NCBI RefSeq assembly: GCF_020786625.1
Contig: NZ_JAJGRC010000001.1
Location: forward strand, 372,001-436,000
Length of the DNA: 64,000 bases
Direction: 5' to 3'
Source: Salinicoccus sp. RF5
GTDB taxonomy: Bacteria > Bacillota > Bacilli > Staphylococcales > Salinicoccaceae
Position numbers and translations under genes: made by a program. Shown here piece after piece: positions 35,466-44,850 of this stretch. The notes under the pieces are model-generated. The model searched no databases and was not told the origin of the DNA. It was given only the letters and a program-made list of their open reading frames with translations. Numbering within the stretch: the stretch's first letter is position 1; each line of letters opens with the position of its first letter.

Positions 35466-37211
35466 TCACCTTTTATAGCGACTGTTAATCTCATTCAACT
35501 GCTGTGCCAATTTGATCTGGAGTTCGATGTCATTGCTGTTTTCTGCTTCCTGCAGCTGCTGGTACAGCGACTGTTTTTCTTTCTCACTATTCCTAATACC
35601 ACTTAAGTCTTCTATATAATCATTTACTTCTTCGGTCGTGATATCTTCATTTATGAGCAGTTCTTCCACTTCTACAGCAGTGCTGAAGTATTCTCCTTCA
35701 ATGTATTGGCTGAATGATGATAATTCAAATTCATCATGTTTGTCAAAATATGCGCACAACCCTTTAAATATAACATAATAACGGGGTGCGGTTAATACTT
35801 CTTCACTTATATTGTCCTGGAAATTTAAAAACAGGTCCCGATCCTTCATCAGGGCGCGCAGGAGATAGCGCTCCTTCCGCTCCCTGAGGGGCAGCTGCCT
35901 CGGCCTGGCCACTGTGCCTGAAGAAGGGGCTGCGGCCTGATTGGGAACATTCTGTTCTATCGATTTGCGGTCCACCTTGTAGAGTTCGCTGATATGCTGG
36001 ATCAGCCGCTCCCTAATGACCTGGTCCTTGACATGCCTGAGGTGGTCGGTAAGCATCTTCAGGTTGTTGGAAAAGGCCATGTCATTGTTCATGCTCTCTT
36101 CAAGCAGGTGTTCGGCCTTGAAGTGGATATAATGGCGCTTTTCGTTCTTGACCAGGTCCCGGAAGGTTTCTGCTCCATATTTTTCTATATATTCATCGGG
36201 ATCCATGCCTTTTGGCATGGAGATGATGAAGACATTGAGTCCCCCTTCAAGGAGGTCCGCGCCAAGCGAGAGCTGGGCAGCCTGTCCAGCCTGATCCCCA
36301 TCGAACATGAGGGTGACATTGGAGGCCAGGCGGTTCAGCATCTGGATATGCTGTTCGCTCAGGGCGGTTCCCATCAGCCCTATCACATTGTTCACATCGG
36401 TCATCTTCACCTTGATGATGTCGAGGTGGCCTTCCATCAGGATGACTTCATCCTGCTTGCGGATATCCTTGCGGGCATCGCTCAGATTATAGAGGAGGCG
36501 CCGTTTCTGGAATATGGAAGTCTCCGGTGTATTCAGGTACTTGGGCTCCCGTCCGTCCATGCTTCTGGCAGTATAGCCGACGATATAGCCCTGGTGGTTC
36601 CGGATCGGAATCATGATCCGTCCGCTGAACCGGTCATAATAGGAGAAATTCTCTTCATTACGGGAGATGACCCCCGCCTGGAATGCAAGCTCGAGGCTGA
36701 ATCCCTTATCGGAGAGTGCATTTTTGGTGAAGTCGCGCATATCCGGTGCGATGCCGATCTTTTCCCTGCGTATGATCTCCCCTGAAAACCCCCTGTCCTC
36801 GAGATACTTGAGGGCACCCTCGCCCTCTTTCGTATGCATAAGGATATGATGGTAGAGATCGGTCATATACTCATGGATCCTGATGAGCTGCATTTCACTG
36901 TCGTTGGTGACCTGCTCGGAGGCCGCGATCTCGATGCCGAGCGGTTTCCCGAGTTTGCGGACAGCCTCTGTAAAAGATACGTTCTCAACTTCCATGTAGA
37001 ACTGCAGGACATTGCCGCCCTTCTTGCACCCGAAACAGTGGCATATCTGCTTATCCGGACTGACGGTGAAAGAAGGCGTCTTTTCATTGTGGAATGGACA
37101 GAGACCGACATAGTTCCGTCCCCTCTTTTCCAATTTTATATAACTGGAAACAAGGTCAGTGATGTCGGTCCCCTGTTTAACTGCTTCTACTGTTTCATCT
37201 GGTATTCTCAC
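35466..37211 (-). CDS. dnaG: DNA primase
   Basis: A 581-residue primase that makes RNA primers for replication. The N-terminal zinc ribbon (CPFHNEKTPSFTV and CHCFGCKKGG, about residues 38-65), a catalytic TOPRIM domain with EGHLDIIKV and the DGD motif in MFDGDQAGQAA, and a C-terminal helicase-interaction domain from about residue 450 are visible. It lies between the PPDK regulator gene and rpoD, as in other Firmicutes. Confidence 0.97.
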   Translation of the reverse strand: MRIPDETVEAVKQGTDITDLVSSYIKLEKRGRNYVGLCPFHNEKTPSFTVSPDKQICHCFGCKKGGNVLQFYMEVENVSFTEAVRKLGKPLGIEIAASEQVTNDSEMQLIRIHEYMTDLYHHILMHTKEGEGALKYLEDRGFSGEIIRREKIGIAPDMRDFTKNALSDKGFSLELAFQAGVISRNEENFSYYDRFSGRIMIPIRNHQGYIVGYTARSMDGREPKYLNTPETSIFQKRRLLYNLSDARKDIRKQDEVILMEGHLDIIKVKMTDVNNVIGLMGTALSEQHIQMLNRLASNVTLMFDGDQAGQAAQLSLGADLLEGGLNVFIISMPKGMDPDEYIEKYGAETFRDLVKNEKRHYIHFKAEHLLEESMNNDMAFSNNLKMLTDHLRHVKDQVIRERLIQHISELYKVDRKSIEQNVPNQAAAPSSGTVARPRQLPLRERKERYLLRALMKDRDLFLNFQDNISEEVLTAPRYYVIFKGLCAYFDKHDEFELSSFSQYIEGEYFSTAVEVEELLINEDITTEEVNDYIEDLSGIRNSEKEKQSLYQQLQEAENSNDIELQIKLAQQLNEINSRYKR

Positions 37212-37216
37212 TCACA

Positions 37217-38041
37217 TCATCCTTTGATGTCGGGTCTGCCTTCGACATAATCCAAAATTTCGTTTGCGGTTTCCTCGATTGCCTTCTCAGAGACATCGAT
37301 GACCGGACAGCCGATCTTACCGATCACTTCGTTGAAGTAGTCCAGCTCCTCCTGTATTCTCTGGTCATTGGCATAGCTCGCCGTATCCTTGAGGCCGAGC
37401 TGTGCAAGCCGTTCCTTCCTTATCTTGTTCAATGAGGTCGGGTTGATCTTCAGACCGACGCATTTATTCGGATCCACATTATAGAGTTCCTTCGGCGGTG
37501 TGACCTCGGGCACCATCGGTACGTTCATCACTTTATATTTCTTATGGGCAAGGTACTGCGACAGCGGCGTCTTGGACGTCCTTGAAACACCGATCAGCAC
37601 GATATCCGCCTTGTCGAGGCCGCTTGCATCCTTGCCATCATCATACTTGACCGCAAACTCGATGGCCTCGATCTTCTTGAAATAATCCTCATCGAGACGG
37701 TGGACACGACCCGGCTCATAGTACGGGGCCTCTTCAGCCTTGCCTTCCAATATGCTCATCAGCGGTCCCATGATATCCACCGATGCGATATTCTCGGTCT
37801 GCAGTTCCTGCTTTATATACTTTCTGAGCTCGGGGGTGATGATCGTGAATACGACGATGGCATTCTTGCTTTTGGCAAGGTCGATGACATCATCCACGTT
37901 CTCCTCCGATTCTATATATGGATAGCGGATCAGTACTTCATCGGATTCATCAACATTGAACTGGGACAGGCATGCCTTGGCCACCAGTTCACCCGTCTCC
38001 CCGACGGAATCCGAAGCAACGATCACTTTAATCTTAGACAT
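37217..38041 (-). CDS. Pyruvate, phosphate dikinase / PEP synthase regulatory protein
   Basis: A 274-residue bifunctional kinase/pyrophosphorylase of the DUF299 family (Bacillus YqfL), which uses ADP to phosphorylate and inactivate PPDK and also reactivates it. The P-loop [18 protein letters not shown] lies near residues 150-165. It is downstream of ccpN, with a short gap, the same gluconeogenesis-control pair seen in bacilli and staphylococci. Its target dikinase is not in this window. Confidence 0.93.
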   Translation of the reverse strand: MSKIKVIVASDSVGETGELVAKACLSQFNVDESDEVLIRYPYIESEENVDDVIDLAKSKNAIVVFTIITPELRKYIKQELQTENIASVDIMGPLMSILEGKAEEAPYYEPGRVHRLDEDYFKKIEAIEFAVKYDDGKDASGLDKADIVLIGVSRTSKTPLSQYLAHKKYKVMNVPMVPEVTPPKELYNVDPNKCVGLKINPTSLNKIRKERLAQLGLKDTASYANDQRIQEELDYFNEVIGKIGCPVIDVSEKAIEETANEILDYVEGRPDIKG

Positions 38042-38053
38042 TCAAACACTTCC

Positions 38054-38671
38054 TTATTCCATGAGATTAACAAATACTCTTGTAATGGTGGTTTTGGTGA
38101 TCCTTCCGATCACCTGGTCGATGCCATCCCGCTCCTCTACGACAGGCAGGGAATCGATCTGCTTTTCGATCAGCTGGTTTGCCGCATAGATCAGAAGGTC
38201 ATTCGGATAGCATATGGTGATATTCGGCTTCCTGGTCATGATGACGCTCACCGGCGTCTTCTCTATGTCATTACCGCCCATCGTCCCCCTGAGCAGATCT
38301 TTCCTGGAAATGACACCTGCCAATGCCTTGTCGTTGTCGATGGCGTACAGGGTGCCGACATCCTCCAGGAACATCTTGACGACCGCTTCATAGATGGAGG
38401 TGTCCTCCTTGATCAGGATGGGTACGCTCTGTACTTCACTGACAAGTATGTTCCTGATTTTGGAAGTCATCACTTCCTCGGATTCCTTGCCGGTATAGAA
38501 ATAGCCGACCCGGGGTCTTGCATCCAGATATCCCGACATGGTCAGTATCGCCAGATCGGGTCTGAGCGTTGCCCGTGTCAGCGACAGCTGTTCTGCAATC
38601 TTGCTGCCGGTGATCGGCCCGTGCTGCTTTACTATTTTGAGTATCTTTTCCTGTCTCTCATTCAGTTCCAT
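38054..38671 (-). CDS. ccpN: CcpN-type repressor with CBS domains
   Basis: A 205-residue regulator: N-terminal winged HTH (ELNERQEKILKIVKQHGPITGSKIAEQLSLTRATLRPDL, residues about 2-60) and two CBS domains (about 80-205) that sense ATP/ADP. CcpN represses gluconeogenic genes in the presence of glucose. The ATG at 38671 follows GGGAGTGAGGG; the open frame continues upstream but has no family resemblance there. It diverges from the glyS T-box leader. Confidence 0.92.
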   Translation of the reverse strand: MELNERQEKILKIVKQHGPITGSKIAEQLSLTRATLRPDLAILTMSGYLDARPRVGYFYTGKESEEVMTSKIRNILVSEVQSVPILIKEDTSIYEAVVKMFLEDVGTLYAIDNDKALAGVISRKDLLRGTMGGNDIEKTPVSVIMTRKPNITICYPNDLLIYAANQLIEKQIDSLPVVEERDGIDQVIGRITKTTITRVFVNLME

Positions 38672-38735
38672 GCCCTCACTCCCAACATACCCAATTATAA
38701 TACATTCGGTGGAATAAAGAAATATACACAAAAGA

Positions 38736-38764
38736 TTGCACAATAATCGAACTGTGGCTATAAT
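38736..38764 (+). promoter_or_regulatory. Promoter of the glyS T-box leader
   Basis: TTGCAC, 17 bp, TATAAT on the plus strand; transcription would begin near 38771. Confidence 0.8.
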
Positions 38765-38770
38765 GGAACT

Positions 38771-38930
38771 GAAGCGAGTTAAGGATGGTGCGAGCTTAAC
38801 AATGAATTGGCATATCATAATGAAGATAAAAGTGGATATAAAAGCGGAGTGTCTACACTAATTGGGGTGGAACCGCGGGCTATGCTCGTCCCCGGATAAC
38901 ATTGATGTTATCCGGGGGCGTTTATTATTA
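38771..38930 (+). promoter_or_regulatory. Glycine T-box riboswitch with terminator
   Basis: The leader holds the distal stem I loop GGTGCGAG within a GTTAAG/CTTAAC stem, a candidate GGC glycine specifier near 38817, and the T-box GGGTGGAACCGCG (38865-38877). The terminator stem CCCCGGATAAC with its complement (38890-38918) is followed by TTTATT. It is compact, lacking stems II and IIA/B, as known for glycyl T-boxes. Uncharged tRNA-Gly should promote readthrough into glyS. Confidence 0.9.
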
Positions 38931-38977
38931 TCCGCCATCTTTAACTCTGATTATTCAAATGTAAGGAGTCGAATCAA

Positions 38978-40354
38978 ATGGAAATGGAAACGATTGTGAA
39001 TCTGGCAAAAACGAGAGGTTTTGTATTCCCGGGCAGTGAGATATACGGCGGCCTGGCGAACACATGGGACTACGGCCCCCTCGGCGTCGAACTCAAAAAC
39101 AACATCAAGCAGGCATGGTGGAAGAAATTCATCCAGGAGTCCCCATACAATGTCGGACTGGATGCAGCAATACTGATGAACCCGAAGACATGGGAAGCCT
39201 CCGGACACCTCGGCAACTTCAACGATCCGATGATCGACTGCAAGGAATGCAAGTCCCGCCACCGTGCGGACAAGCTGATTGAAGATGTCATCCAGAAGGA
39301 GGACGATTCCTTTGTTGCAGACGGACTGAGCTTCGATGAAATGAAGCACATCATCGAGGAGCGCGATATACGTTGCCCAAACTGTGGTGCACACAACTAC
39401 ACGGAAATCAGGCAGTTCAATCTGATGTTCAAGACCTTCCAGGGGGTCACGGAATCCTCTACAAACGAAATCTTCCTGAGACCTGAAACGGCACAGGGCA
39501 TATTCGTCAACTACAAGAATGCACAGCGTACGATGCGCAAGAAGCTGCCTTTCGGCATCGGCCAGGTGGGCAAGTCTTTCCGTAATGAAATCACACCAGG
39601 AAACTTCACATTCAGGACACGTGAATTCGACCAGATGGAACTCGAATTCTTCTGTAAGCCGGGCACAGAAATCGAATGGCAGAACTACTGGAAGGATTTC
39701 GCCGTCAAATGGCTCAAGGACCTGAACATGAGCGAGGCAAACACGAGACTCAGGGATCATGATGACGACGAGCTGAGCCACTATTCCAATGCGACAACGG
39801 ACATCGAATACAAATTCCCGTTCGGCTGGGGCGAACTGTGGGGCATCGCGAGCCGTACCGACTTCGACCTGCGCCAGCATATGGAGCACTCGAATGAGGA
39901 CTTCACATACCATGACCAGGAGACGGGAGAAAAGTTCATTCCCTACTGTATCGAACCTTCCCTCGGCCTTGACCGCGTCACGCTTGCCTTCCTGTGTGAT
40001 GCCTATGAAGAAGAGGAACTCGATAATGGTGAAAAGCGCACAGTACTCAGATTCCACCCACAGCTTGCACCATTCAAGGCAGCAGTGCTGCCGCTGTCCA
40101 AGAAGCTGAGCGGTGATGCAATCAAGGTATTCGAGAAGATCGCTGGAGACTTCAATGTCGAGTTCGACGAATCCCAATCCATCGGCAAACGCTACAGACG
40201 CCAGGATGAAATCGGCACACCATACTGCATCACCTTCGACTTCGATTCACTAGAAGACAACAAGGTGACTGTCAGGGACCGCGACACGATGGAACAGACA
40301 CGTGTGGCAATCGATGAACTGAATGATTTCCTCGAGGAAAAATTCAAATATTAG
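38978..40354 (+). CDS. glyS: Glycyl-tRNA synthetase, homodimeric type
   Basis: A 458-residue class II aminoacyl-tRNA synthetase. Motif 1 region [12 protein letters not shown], motif 2 [25 protein letters not shown], and motif 3 [14 protein letters not shown] are present, followed by a C-terminal anticodon-binding domain. It is the single-chain homodimer form, used by staphylococci, rather than the GlyQ/GlyS tetramer of Bacillus. Expression is governed by the upstream glycine T-box. ATG follows GTAAGGAG. Confidence 0.97.
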   Translation: MEMETIVNLAKTRGFVFPGSEIYGGLANTWDYGPLGVELKNNIKQAWWKKFIQESPYNVGLDAAILMNPKTWEASGHLGNFNDPMIDCKECKSRHRADKLIEDVIQKEDDSFVADGLSFDEMKHIIEERDIRCPNCGAHNYTEIRQFNLMFKTFQGVTESSTNEIFLRPETAQGIFVNYKNAQRTMRKKLPFGIGQVGKSFRNEITPGNFTFRTREFDQMELEFFCKPGTEIEWQNYWKDFAVKWLKDLNMSEANTRLRDHDDDELSHYSNATTDIEYKFPFGWGELWGIASRTDFDLRQHMEHSNEDFTYHDQETGEKFIPYCIEPSLGLDRVTLAFLCDAYEEEELDNGEKRTVLRFHPQLAPFKAAVLPLSKKLSGDAIKVFEKIAGDFNVEFDESQSIGKRYRRQDEIGTPYCITFDFDSLEDNKVTVRDRDTMEQTRVAIDELNDFLEEKFKY

Positions 40355-40360
40355 ACAGCA

Positions 40361-40394
40361 AAAACGGCAAAGTCGAGGCTTTGCCGTTTTTTTA
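40361..40394. terminator. Bidirectional terminator between glyS and recO
   Basis: AAAACGGCAAAG-loop-CTTTGCCGTTTT with T runs for both converging genes. Confidence 0.87.
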
Positions 40395-41135
40395 TAATGT
40401 CTTCAGCAGACGCCTCGACTTGAAATAGACGCCGGTATATTCATCATATATCATCTCGACGAATGCGAGCAGGAGACCTGCATTCTCTTTCGAAATGCGG
40501 ATCGAGTCCACCTGATCGACCGCCGTATGCTTCATATATCCGGCCAGGTAGAGCACCCTGTTGCTGACGGGGACGGCACGATGGGCCGTCTCCTCATCGA
40601 TGCAGCGTGCACAGAGCACACTGTGATGACTGAAGGAGTAATGGGAGAACAGCGACCTGTCGGTAGTGCCGCATACAGCACATGCATCGACGTTCATCTG
40701 CCCGCCGTAGTACGGCAGCATCTTGATCGCTGTGAAGGACACGACTGCAGCCGGTGCACTCTCCGCTTCGAGCAGGGAGAGGGACTTGATCATGAGGCGG
40801 TAGAAGGTCTCCTGCGCCATGTCCTCTTCCAACGCCCGCGTGATGAGTTCCATGACATAGGAGGCATAGGTGTAGACGATGAAATCACCATTGACCCGCT
40901 TGAATGGCTGGATGACATCGACTTCATTCAGTGTACCCATCCCCTTGAAACGGTTGTAGGTGAAAAGCGCCTCCTTGAGTCCCTGCTTCAGGACGATGAA
41001 GGGGCTTTTCGTCTTGTTGAACCCTCTTGCCATCAACGGCACCTGCGTCCCATCCTCCGTCAATATGGTAATGATCCGGCTGGACTCACTGTAGTTGGTC
41101 TGCCGGATCATTACACCTTTATGCTGATATATCAT
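40392..41135 (-). CDS. recO: DNA repair protein RecO
   Basis: A 247-residue mediator of RecF-pathway recombination that loads RecA on SSB-coated DNA and anneals strands. An N-terminal OB fold covers about residues 1-80; the C-terminal helical domain holds a four-cysteine zinc site, CAVC and CARC (about residues 150 and 175). It follows era after an eight-base gap in the era-recO arrangement common to Firmicutes. Confidence 0.95.
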   Translation of the reverse strand: MIYQHKGVMIRQTNYSESSRIITILTEDGTQVPLMARGFNKTKSPFIVLKQGLKEALFTYNRFKGMGTLNEVDVIQPFKRVNGDFIVYTYASYVMELITRALEEDMAQETFYRLMIKSLSLLEAESAPAAVVSFTAIKMLPYYGGQMNVDACAVCGTTDRSLFSHYSFSHHSVLCARCIDEETAHRAVPVSNRVLYLAGYMKHTAVDQVDSIRISKENAGLLLAFVEMIYDEYTGVYFKSRRLLKTL

Positions 41136-41143
41136 CCGTGACC

Positions 41144-42049
41144 CTAATACTCCTCATCCCGGTAACCGAGCGAACGGATGAATTGCGACTTGTTGCGCCA
41201 GTCCTTCTGGACCTTCACCCAAAGTTCGAGGTAGACCCGGCTGCCAAGAAGGTTTTCTATATCAATGCGGGCCATCTTGCCGATTTCCTTGAGCATCTTG
41301 CCGTTCTTACCAATGACCATCCCTTTTTGGGAATCACGTTCGACGTAGATGACTGCCGAAACATTGACCGTCCCCCGGTCATCGGCCTTCATGCGTTCCA
41401 CTTCCACCCCAATTGCATGTGGAATCTCCTGGCTGGTCAGGTGCAGCGCCTTCTCACGGATGAGTTCGCCCACGATGAAATGCTCAGGGTGGTCGGTGAT
41501 CCGATCCTCCGGATAGTACATCGGTCCTTCCGGAAGATAGCCTTCGATGACCTCGAGCAGACGGTCCACATTATTGCCCTGGAGCGCCGATATCGGCACT
41601 ACGTCTGCAAAAGGGAGCTTGTCCTTATACACCTCTATCTGTTCGATGAGCTTGTCCGGATGGACTAGGTCAATCTTGTTCATCACAAGGATGATCGGGG
41701 TCTCCGTATGCTTGAGCATATCGATGATGTATTCATCCCCCCGGCCAAGCTCCTCAGCCACATTTACGAGGAAAAGTATGGCTTCCGTTTCCCTCAGCGT
41801 GTTCCGTGCCACTTTCATCATATGTTCCCCAAGCTGATGCTTCGGCTTGTGGATGCCGGGCGTATCTATGAAGATCATCTGACTCGTCTCCGTCGTATGG
41901 ACACCCTGTATCTTGTTTCTTGTCGTCTGGGGCTTGTCGGACATGATGGCCACCTTCTGCCCGAGAACCTTATTCATGAAAGTGGATTTGCCGACGTTCG
42001 GCCGTCCGATGATGCTTATGAATCCCGATTTGAATTCGTTTTCTGTCAT
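41144..42049 (-). CDS. era: Ribosome-maturation GTPase Era
   Basis: A 301-residue GTPase that binds 16S rRNA 3' end and checks 30S assembly. G1 GRPNVGKST at residues 15-23, G3 DTPGIHKP, G4 NKID, and a C-terminal KH domain with [13 protein letters not shown]. Its start overlaps the stop of cdd, so it is translationally coupled. Confidence 0.97.
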   Translation of the reverse strand: MTENEFKSGFISIIGRPNVGKSTFMNKVLGQKVAIMSDKPQTTRNKIQGVHTTETSQMIFIDTPGIHKPKHQLGEHMMKVARNTLRETEAILFLVNVAEELGRGDEYIIDMLKHTETPIILVMNKIDLVHPDKLIEQIEVYKDKLPFADVVPISALQGNNVDRLLEVIEGYLPEGPMYYPEDRITDHPEHFIVGELIREKALHLTSQEIPHAIGVEVERMKADDRGTVNVSAVIYVERDSQKGMVIGKNGKMLKEIGKMARIDIENLLGSRVYLELWVKVQKDWRNKSQFIRSLGYRDEEY

Positions 42050-42456
42050 AGTTCCATATCCTTCCCTGAAAAGCCGAGCGGCAGCAGATCATCCACGGAG
42101 CGTTTGATGACTTTACCGGCCGCATTCGCCAAATATACAGGCATATCATCGTCACAGAGCTCCTTCATGACCTGGCGGCAAGTACCGCAGGGACTTGAAG
42201 GCTCTTCAGAATCCGTAATGATCACAATTGCCTTGAATTTCTTGATATCATTGGAGTAGGCGCTTACCAGTGCACTGCGCTCTGCGCATATCGTTGCCGG
42301 ATAGGCGGCGTTTTCTATATTCGCCCCATAGATGTACTGGTCATCTTCAGTGATGAGCAGTGCACCCACATTAAATTTGGAATATGGTGTATAGGCGCGG
42401 CTCTGCGCCACCTTCGCCTCTTTCAGCCATTCTTCCTTGAATATTCCATCATTCAT
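42046..42456 (-). CDS. cdd: Cytidine deaminase
   Basis: A 136-residue tetrameric zinc enzyme deaminating cytidine and deoxycytidine in pyrimidine salvage. The catalytic CAERSAL (zinc Cys, proton-shuttling Glu) and PCGTCRQ (two zinc cysteines) are both canonical. It sits between dgkA and era, as in Bacillus. A second, more divergent deaminase is encoded near 47.7 kb. Confidence 0.96.
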   Translation of the reverse strand: MNDGIFKEEWLKEAKVAQSRAYTPYSKFNVGALLITEDDQYIYGANIENAAYPATICAERSALVSAYSNDIKKFKAIVIITDSEEPSSPCGTCRQVMKELCDDDMPVYLANAAGKVIKRSVDDLLPLGFSGKDMEL

Positions 42457-42471
42457 AAAAACATCTCCTCA

Positions 42472-42816
42472 TTAAATCAGATAGGGTATAAATATAATCA
42501 GACCGATAATGACGGCGTATGCTGCAGACAGCAGCACCCCGGCTGCCCCTGCATCCTTGGCGGCCTTGGCCATCGGATGGATGGTGTCCGTGGACAGATC
42601 TACTGCAGCTTCGACTGCTGTGTTGAATGCCTCAGCAATAAGCACAAGGAAGACCGCACTGACGATGAACAGCCAGCCGGTGCGGTCAAGTCCCACAACC
42701 ATTCCGAGGATGACCGCCAGACCTCCAAACACGAGGTGTACGATGAAATGCGTATCCTTCTGCATCAGCCACCGGAGGCCCATGAAAGCATACTTGAACC
42801 TGTTGTAGAGCCTCAT
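42472..42816 (-). CDS. dgkA: Undecaprenol/diacylglycerol kinase family protein
   Basis: A 114-residue membrane enzyme with three helices and the DgkA active-site signature EAFNTAVEAAVD. Gram-positive members phosphorylate undecaprenol, recycling lipid carrier for wall synthesis, rather than diacylglycerol. It lies one base after ybeY, within the phoH-ybeY-dgkA-cdd-era-recO run. Confidence 0.94.
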   Translation of the reverse strand: MRLYNRFKYAFMGLRWLMQKDTHFIVHLVFGGLAVILGMVVGLDRTGWLFIVSAVFLVLIAEAFNTAVEAAVDLSTDTIHPMAKAAKDAGAAGVLLSAAYAVIIGLIIFIPYLI

Positions 42817-42817
42817 A

Positions 42818-43291
42818 TCAATCTTCCCGCGTTACACCGAAGGCGTCGAGTATTTCATCCTGCAGCCGGTTCATCTCCTTCTCCTCATCCGCTTCCATGT
42901 GATCATAGCCGAGCAGATGGAGGAAGCCATGGAGCGTAAGGAACATCAATTCCCTCTTATAGCTGTGGCCGTATTCCTCAGCCTGCGACTTCGCACGATC
43001 CGTGCAGATGATGATGTCACCGAGCATCCGCGGGGCATCTTCATGGATGACATTGTCATCCTCATCCTCCATTGCGAAGCTGATCACATCCGTGACGGCG
43101 TCCTTTTCCCGATAGTTCCGGTTGATCTCCTGTATCTCCTCTTCATCGACAAAGGAGACGCTGATCTCCGCGTCATCCGTTTCATTCAGATGCCCATAGG
43201 CGAAACTGATCAGCGACTCGATTTCCCTCCTCTGGGTTTCATCCGTAAAATTGCCGTCATCCATGAAATCTATAGTTATCAAGCGGCTCAC
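42818..43291 (-). CDS. ybeY: Endoribonuclease YbeY
   Basis: A 157-residue metal-dependent RNase that helps 16S rRNA maturation and ribosome quality control. The zinc-binding HGFLHLLGYDH motif (near residues 120-130) is complete. It overlaps the phoH stop by four bases (ATGA-type coupling), a pairing conserved in nearly all bacteria. Confidence 0.96.
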   Translation of the reverse strand: MSRLITIDFMDDGNFTDETQRREIESLISFAYGHLNETDDAEISVSFVDEEEIQEINRNYREKDAVTDVISFAMEDEDDNVIHEDAPRMLGDIIICTDRAKSQAEEYGHSYKRELMFLTLHGFLHLLGYDHMEADEEKEMNRLQDEILDAFGVTRED

Positions 43292-44232
43292 TCCTTCTCG
43301 TATGCCTTGATGATTTTTGATACAAGTGGATGGCGTACGACATCCGATTCATCCATCTTATTCACTGCGATTCCCCTGACATCGGAAAGCAGTCTGACCG
43401 ATTCCACAAGCCCGCTCTTTGTGGATCCCGGAAGGTCGATCTGCGTCTCGTCGCCGGTGACGACCATCTTCGATCCGAATCCGAGCCGTGTGAGGAACAT
43501 CTTCATCTGCATTTCTGTAGTATTCTGTGCTTCATCCAGAATTACGAATGCCTCATTCAAAGTCCGGCCACGCATGTAGGCAAGCGGCGCCACCTCTATG
43601 ACACCGCGTTCTATGAGGCGGTCCGTCTGCTCTGCGCCGAGTACCGTGTGCAGGCCATCATAGAGCGGACGAAGATAAGGATCCACCTTTTCCTTGAGGT
43701 CGCCCGGCAGGAAGCCCAGGTTCTCCCCTGCTTCCACCGCTGGACGTGTCAGAACGATCCGTTTCACACTATTTTCACGGAGCATCTGGCAAGCCAGTAC
43801 GACAGCGAGGAATGTCTTGCCTGTACCTGCAGGGCCGATGCCGAATGTCAGGTCATGGCGTTTGATGTTTTCTATATACAGGCGCTGCCCGGTCGTCTTC
43901 GCACGGATGCTCTTCCCTTTTACATCCCGGGCGACCTCTTCATTATAGAGATCCGCAAGGTATTCGATCGTCCCCTTGCGTGCCATCATCGCTGCAGACT
44001 GGACGTCCCTGAGATTGATGGACATCCCGCGCTGGATGATTTTAAGCAGGTTGATCAGCACATCTTCCGTCAATTCGATGTTTTGATCATCAGCACCATC
44101 GACGGTGATCTCATTGCCGAGGGTGTGGATCGTCACATCGAACTCCTCTTCCAGAAAAGTAATATGCTGATCATTTGCACCTATAAGTGCCTGAGCCTCT
44201 TCCAGGCTGTCTATATTTATAATATTAGGCAT
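43288..44232 (-). CDS. phoH: PhoH-family ATPase
   Basis: A 314-residue PhoH/PhoL-type P-loop ATPase. Walker A is GPAGTGKTFLAV (about residue 130); Walker B is AFVILDEAQNTT; the VVTGDETQIDLP helicase-like motif follows. An N-terminal KH-like stretch precedes the ATPase. It probably acts on RNA together with YbeY, but the exact activity is unsettled. Despite the name it is not tied to phosphate here. It is the last gene in this direction of the conserved block. Confidence 0.95.
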   Translation of the reverse strand: MPNIINIDSLEEAQALIGANDQHITFLEEEFDVTIHTLGNEITVDGADDQNIELTEDVLINLLKIIQRGMSINLRDVQSAAMMARKGTIEYLADLYNEEVARDVKGKSIRAKTTGQRLYIENIKRHDLTFGIGPAGTGKTFLAVVLACQMLRENSVKRIVLTRPAVEAGENLGFLPGDLKEKVDPYLRPLYDGLHTVLGAEQTDRLIERGVIEVAPLAYMRGRTLNEAFVILDEAQNTTEMQMKMFLTRLGFGSKMVVTGDETQIDLPGSTKSGLVESVRLLSDVRGIAVNKMDESDVVRHPLVSKIIKAYEKE

Positions 44233-44346
44233 GCGTAAACCCCTTTTTCAGAAAGTCTCTTTCCCTTTAAATTTACCACTAAGCCACCGCTACTGCAATG
44301 AATTAGTGCAGGTGAAGACAGTTCCAGAAAGTCCCCTCAGACCATT

Positions 44347-44697
44347 TCACCGGTCCTTGTCCACCAATATATCCAATTTGGAAATGATGGTATTCGCAGC
44401 ACTCCTGAAAGACAGGAAGGCACCCGCCTCCACCTGCTTCCGACCAGCACAGTATACGGTCAGGTGCACCCCCGCCTCCTTCCCATGGGTAATCACCCGA
44501 TGGATCTTTACTTCCATTACGCCTTCAGGAAGCGATGGCAGGCGCACCTTCTCGATATCCACCCGTTCCTCGAGTTCAACATGGTCACCTTCTATAAAGG
44601 CAGCCAGTGCATCAATCAACAGACGCTTTTTCGGTGCATTGCCGCAGTCCTTCGGAAAAATAATGTGTACACCTTTCGCTGTAATGATGGTCTCCAT
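44347..44697 (-). CDS. Uncharacterised 116-residue protein
   Basis: I do not recognise this protein. The ATG at 44697 is preceded by GGAGGGG at a fitting distance, and base usage matches the neighbours, so it is probably real. It starts METIITAKGVH, has an amphipathic helix (KKRLLIDALAAFIEGD), then several strands (VMEVKIHRVITHG, GVHLTVYCAGR) and a final helix and strand. A helix followed by a curved sheet is compatible with an NTF2/SnoaL-like fold, but that is only a guess. It is soluble, with two cysteines, and diverges from the radical SAM gene. Confidence 0.65.
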   Translation of the reverse strand: METIITAKGVHIIFPKDCGNAPKKRLLIDALAAFIEGDHVELEERVDIEKVRLPSLPEGVMEVKIHRVITHGKEAGVHLTVYCAGRKQVEAGAFLSFRSAANTIISKLDILVDKDR

Positions 44698-44850
44698 TGA
44701 GTTCCCCTCCTTCCAATACCTTTTACCCACTCCTCAAGTTATTACAATAATATGAACGATGCTACTCTTTGTTAACTTTGTCACAAAATATCAATTGTTT
44801 TCTGATTCCTTTGATTTATATTGGAATTAACAGGTAAAGGAGCGATGGTA

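Noticed and set aside
38951-40177. A 408-codon open frame opposite glyS
   Set aside because: Antisense shadow of glyS with no start signal of its own.
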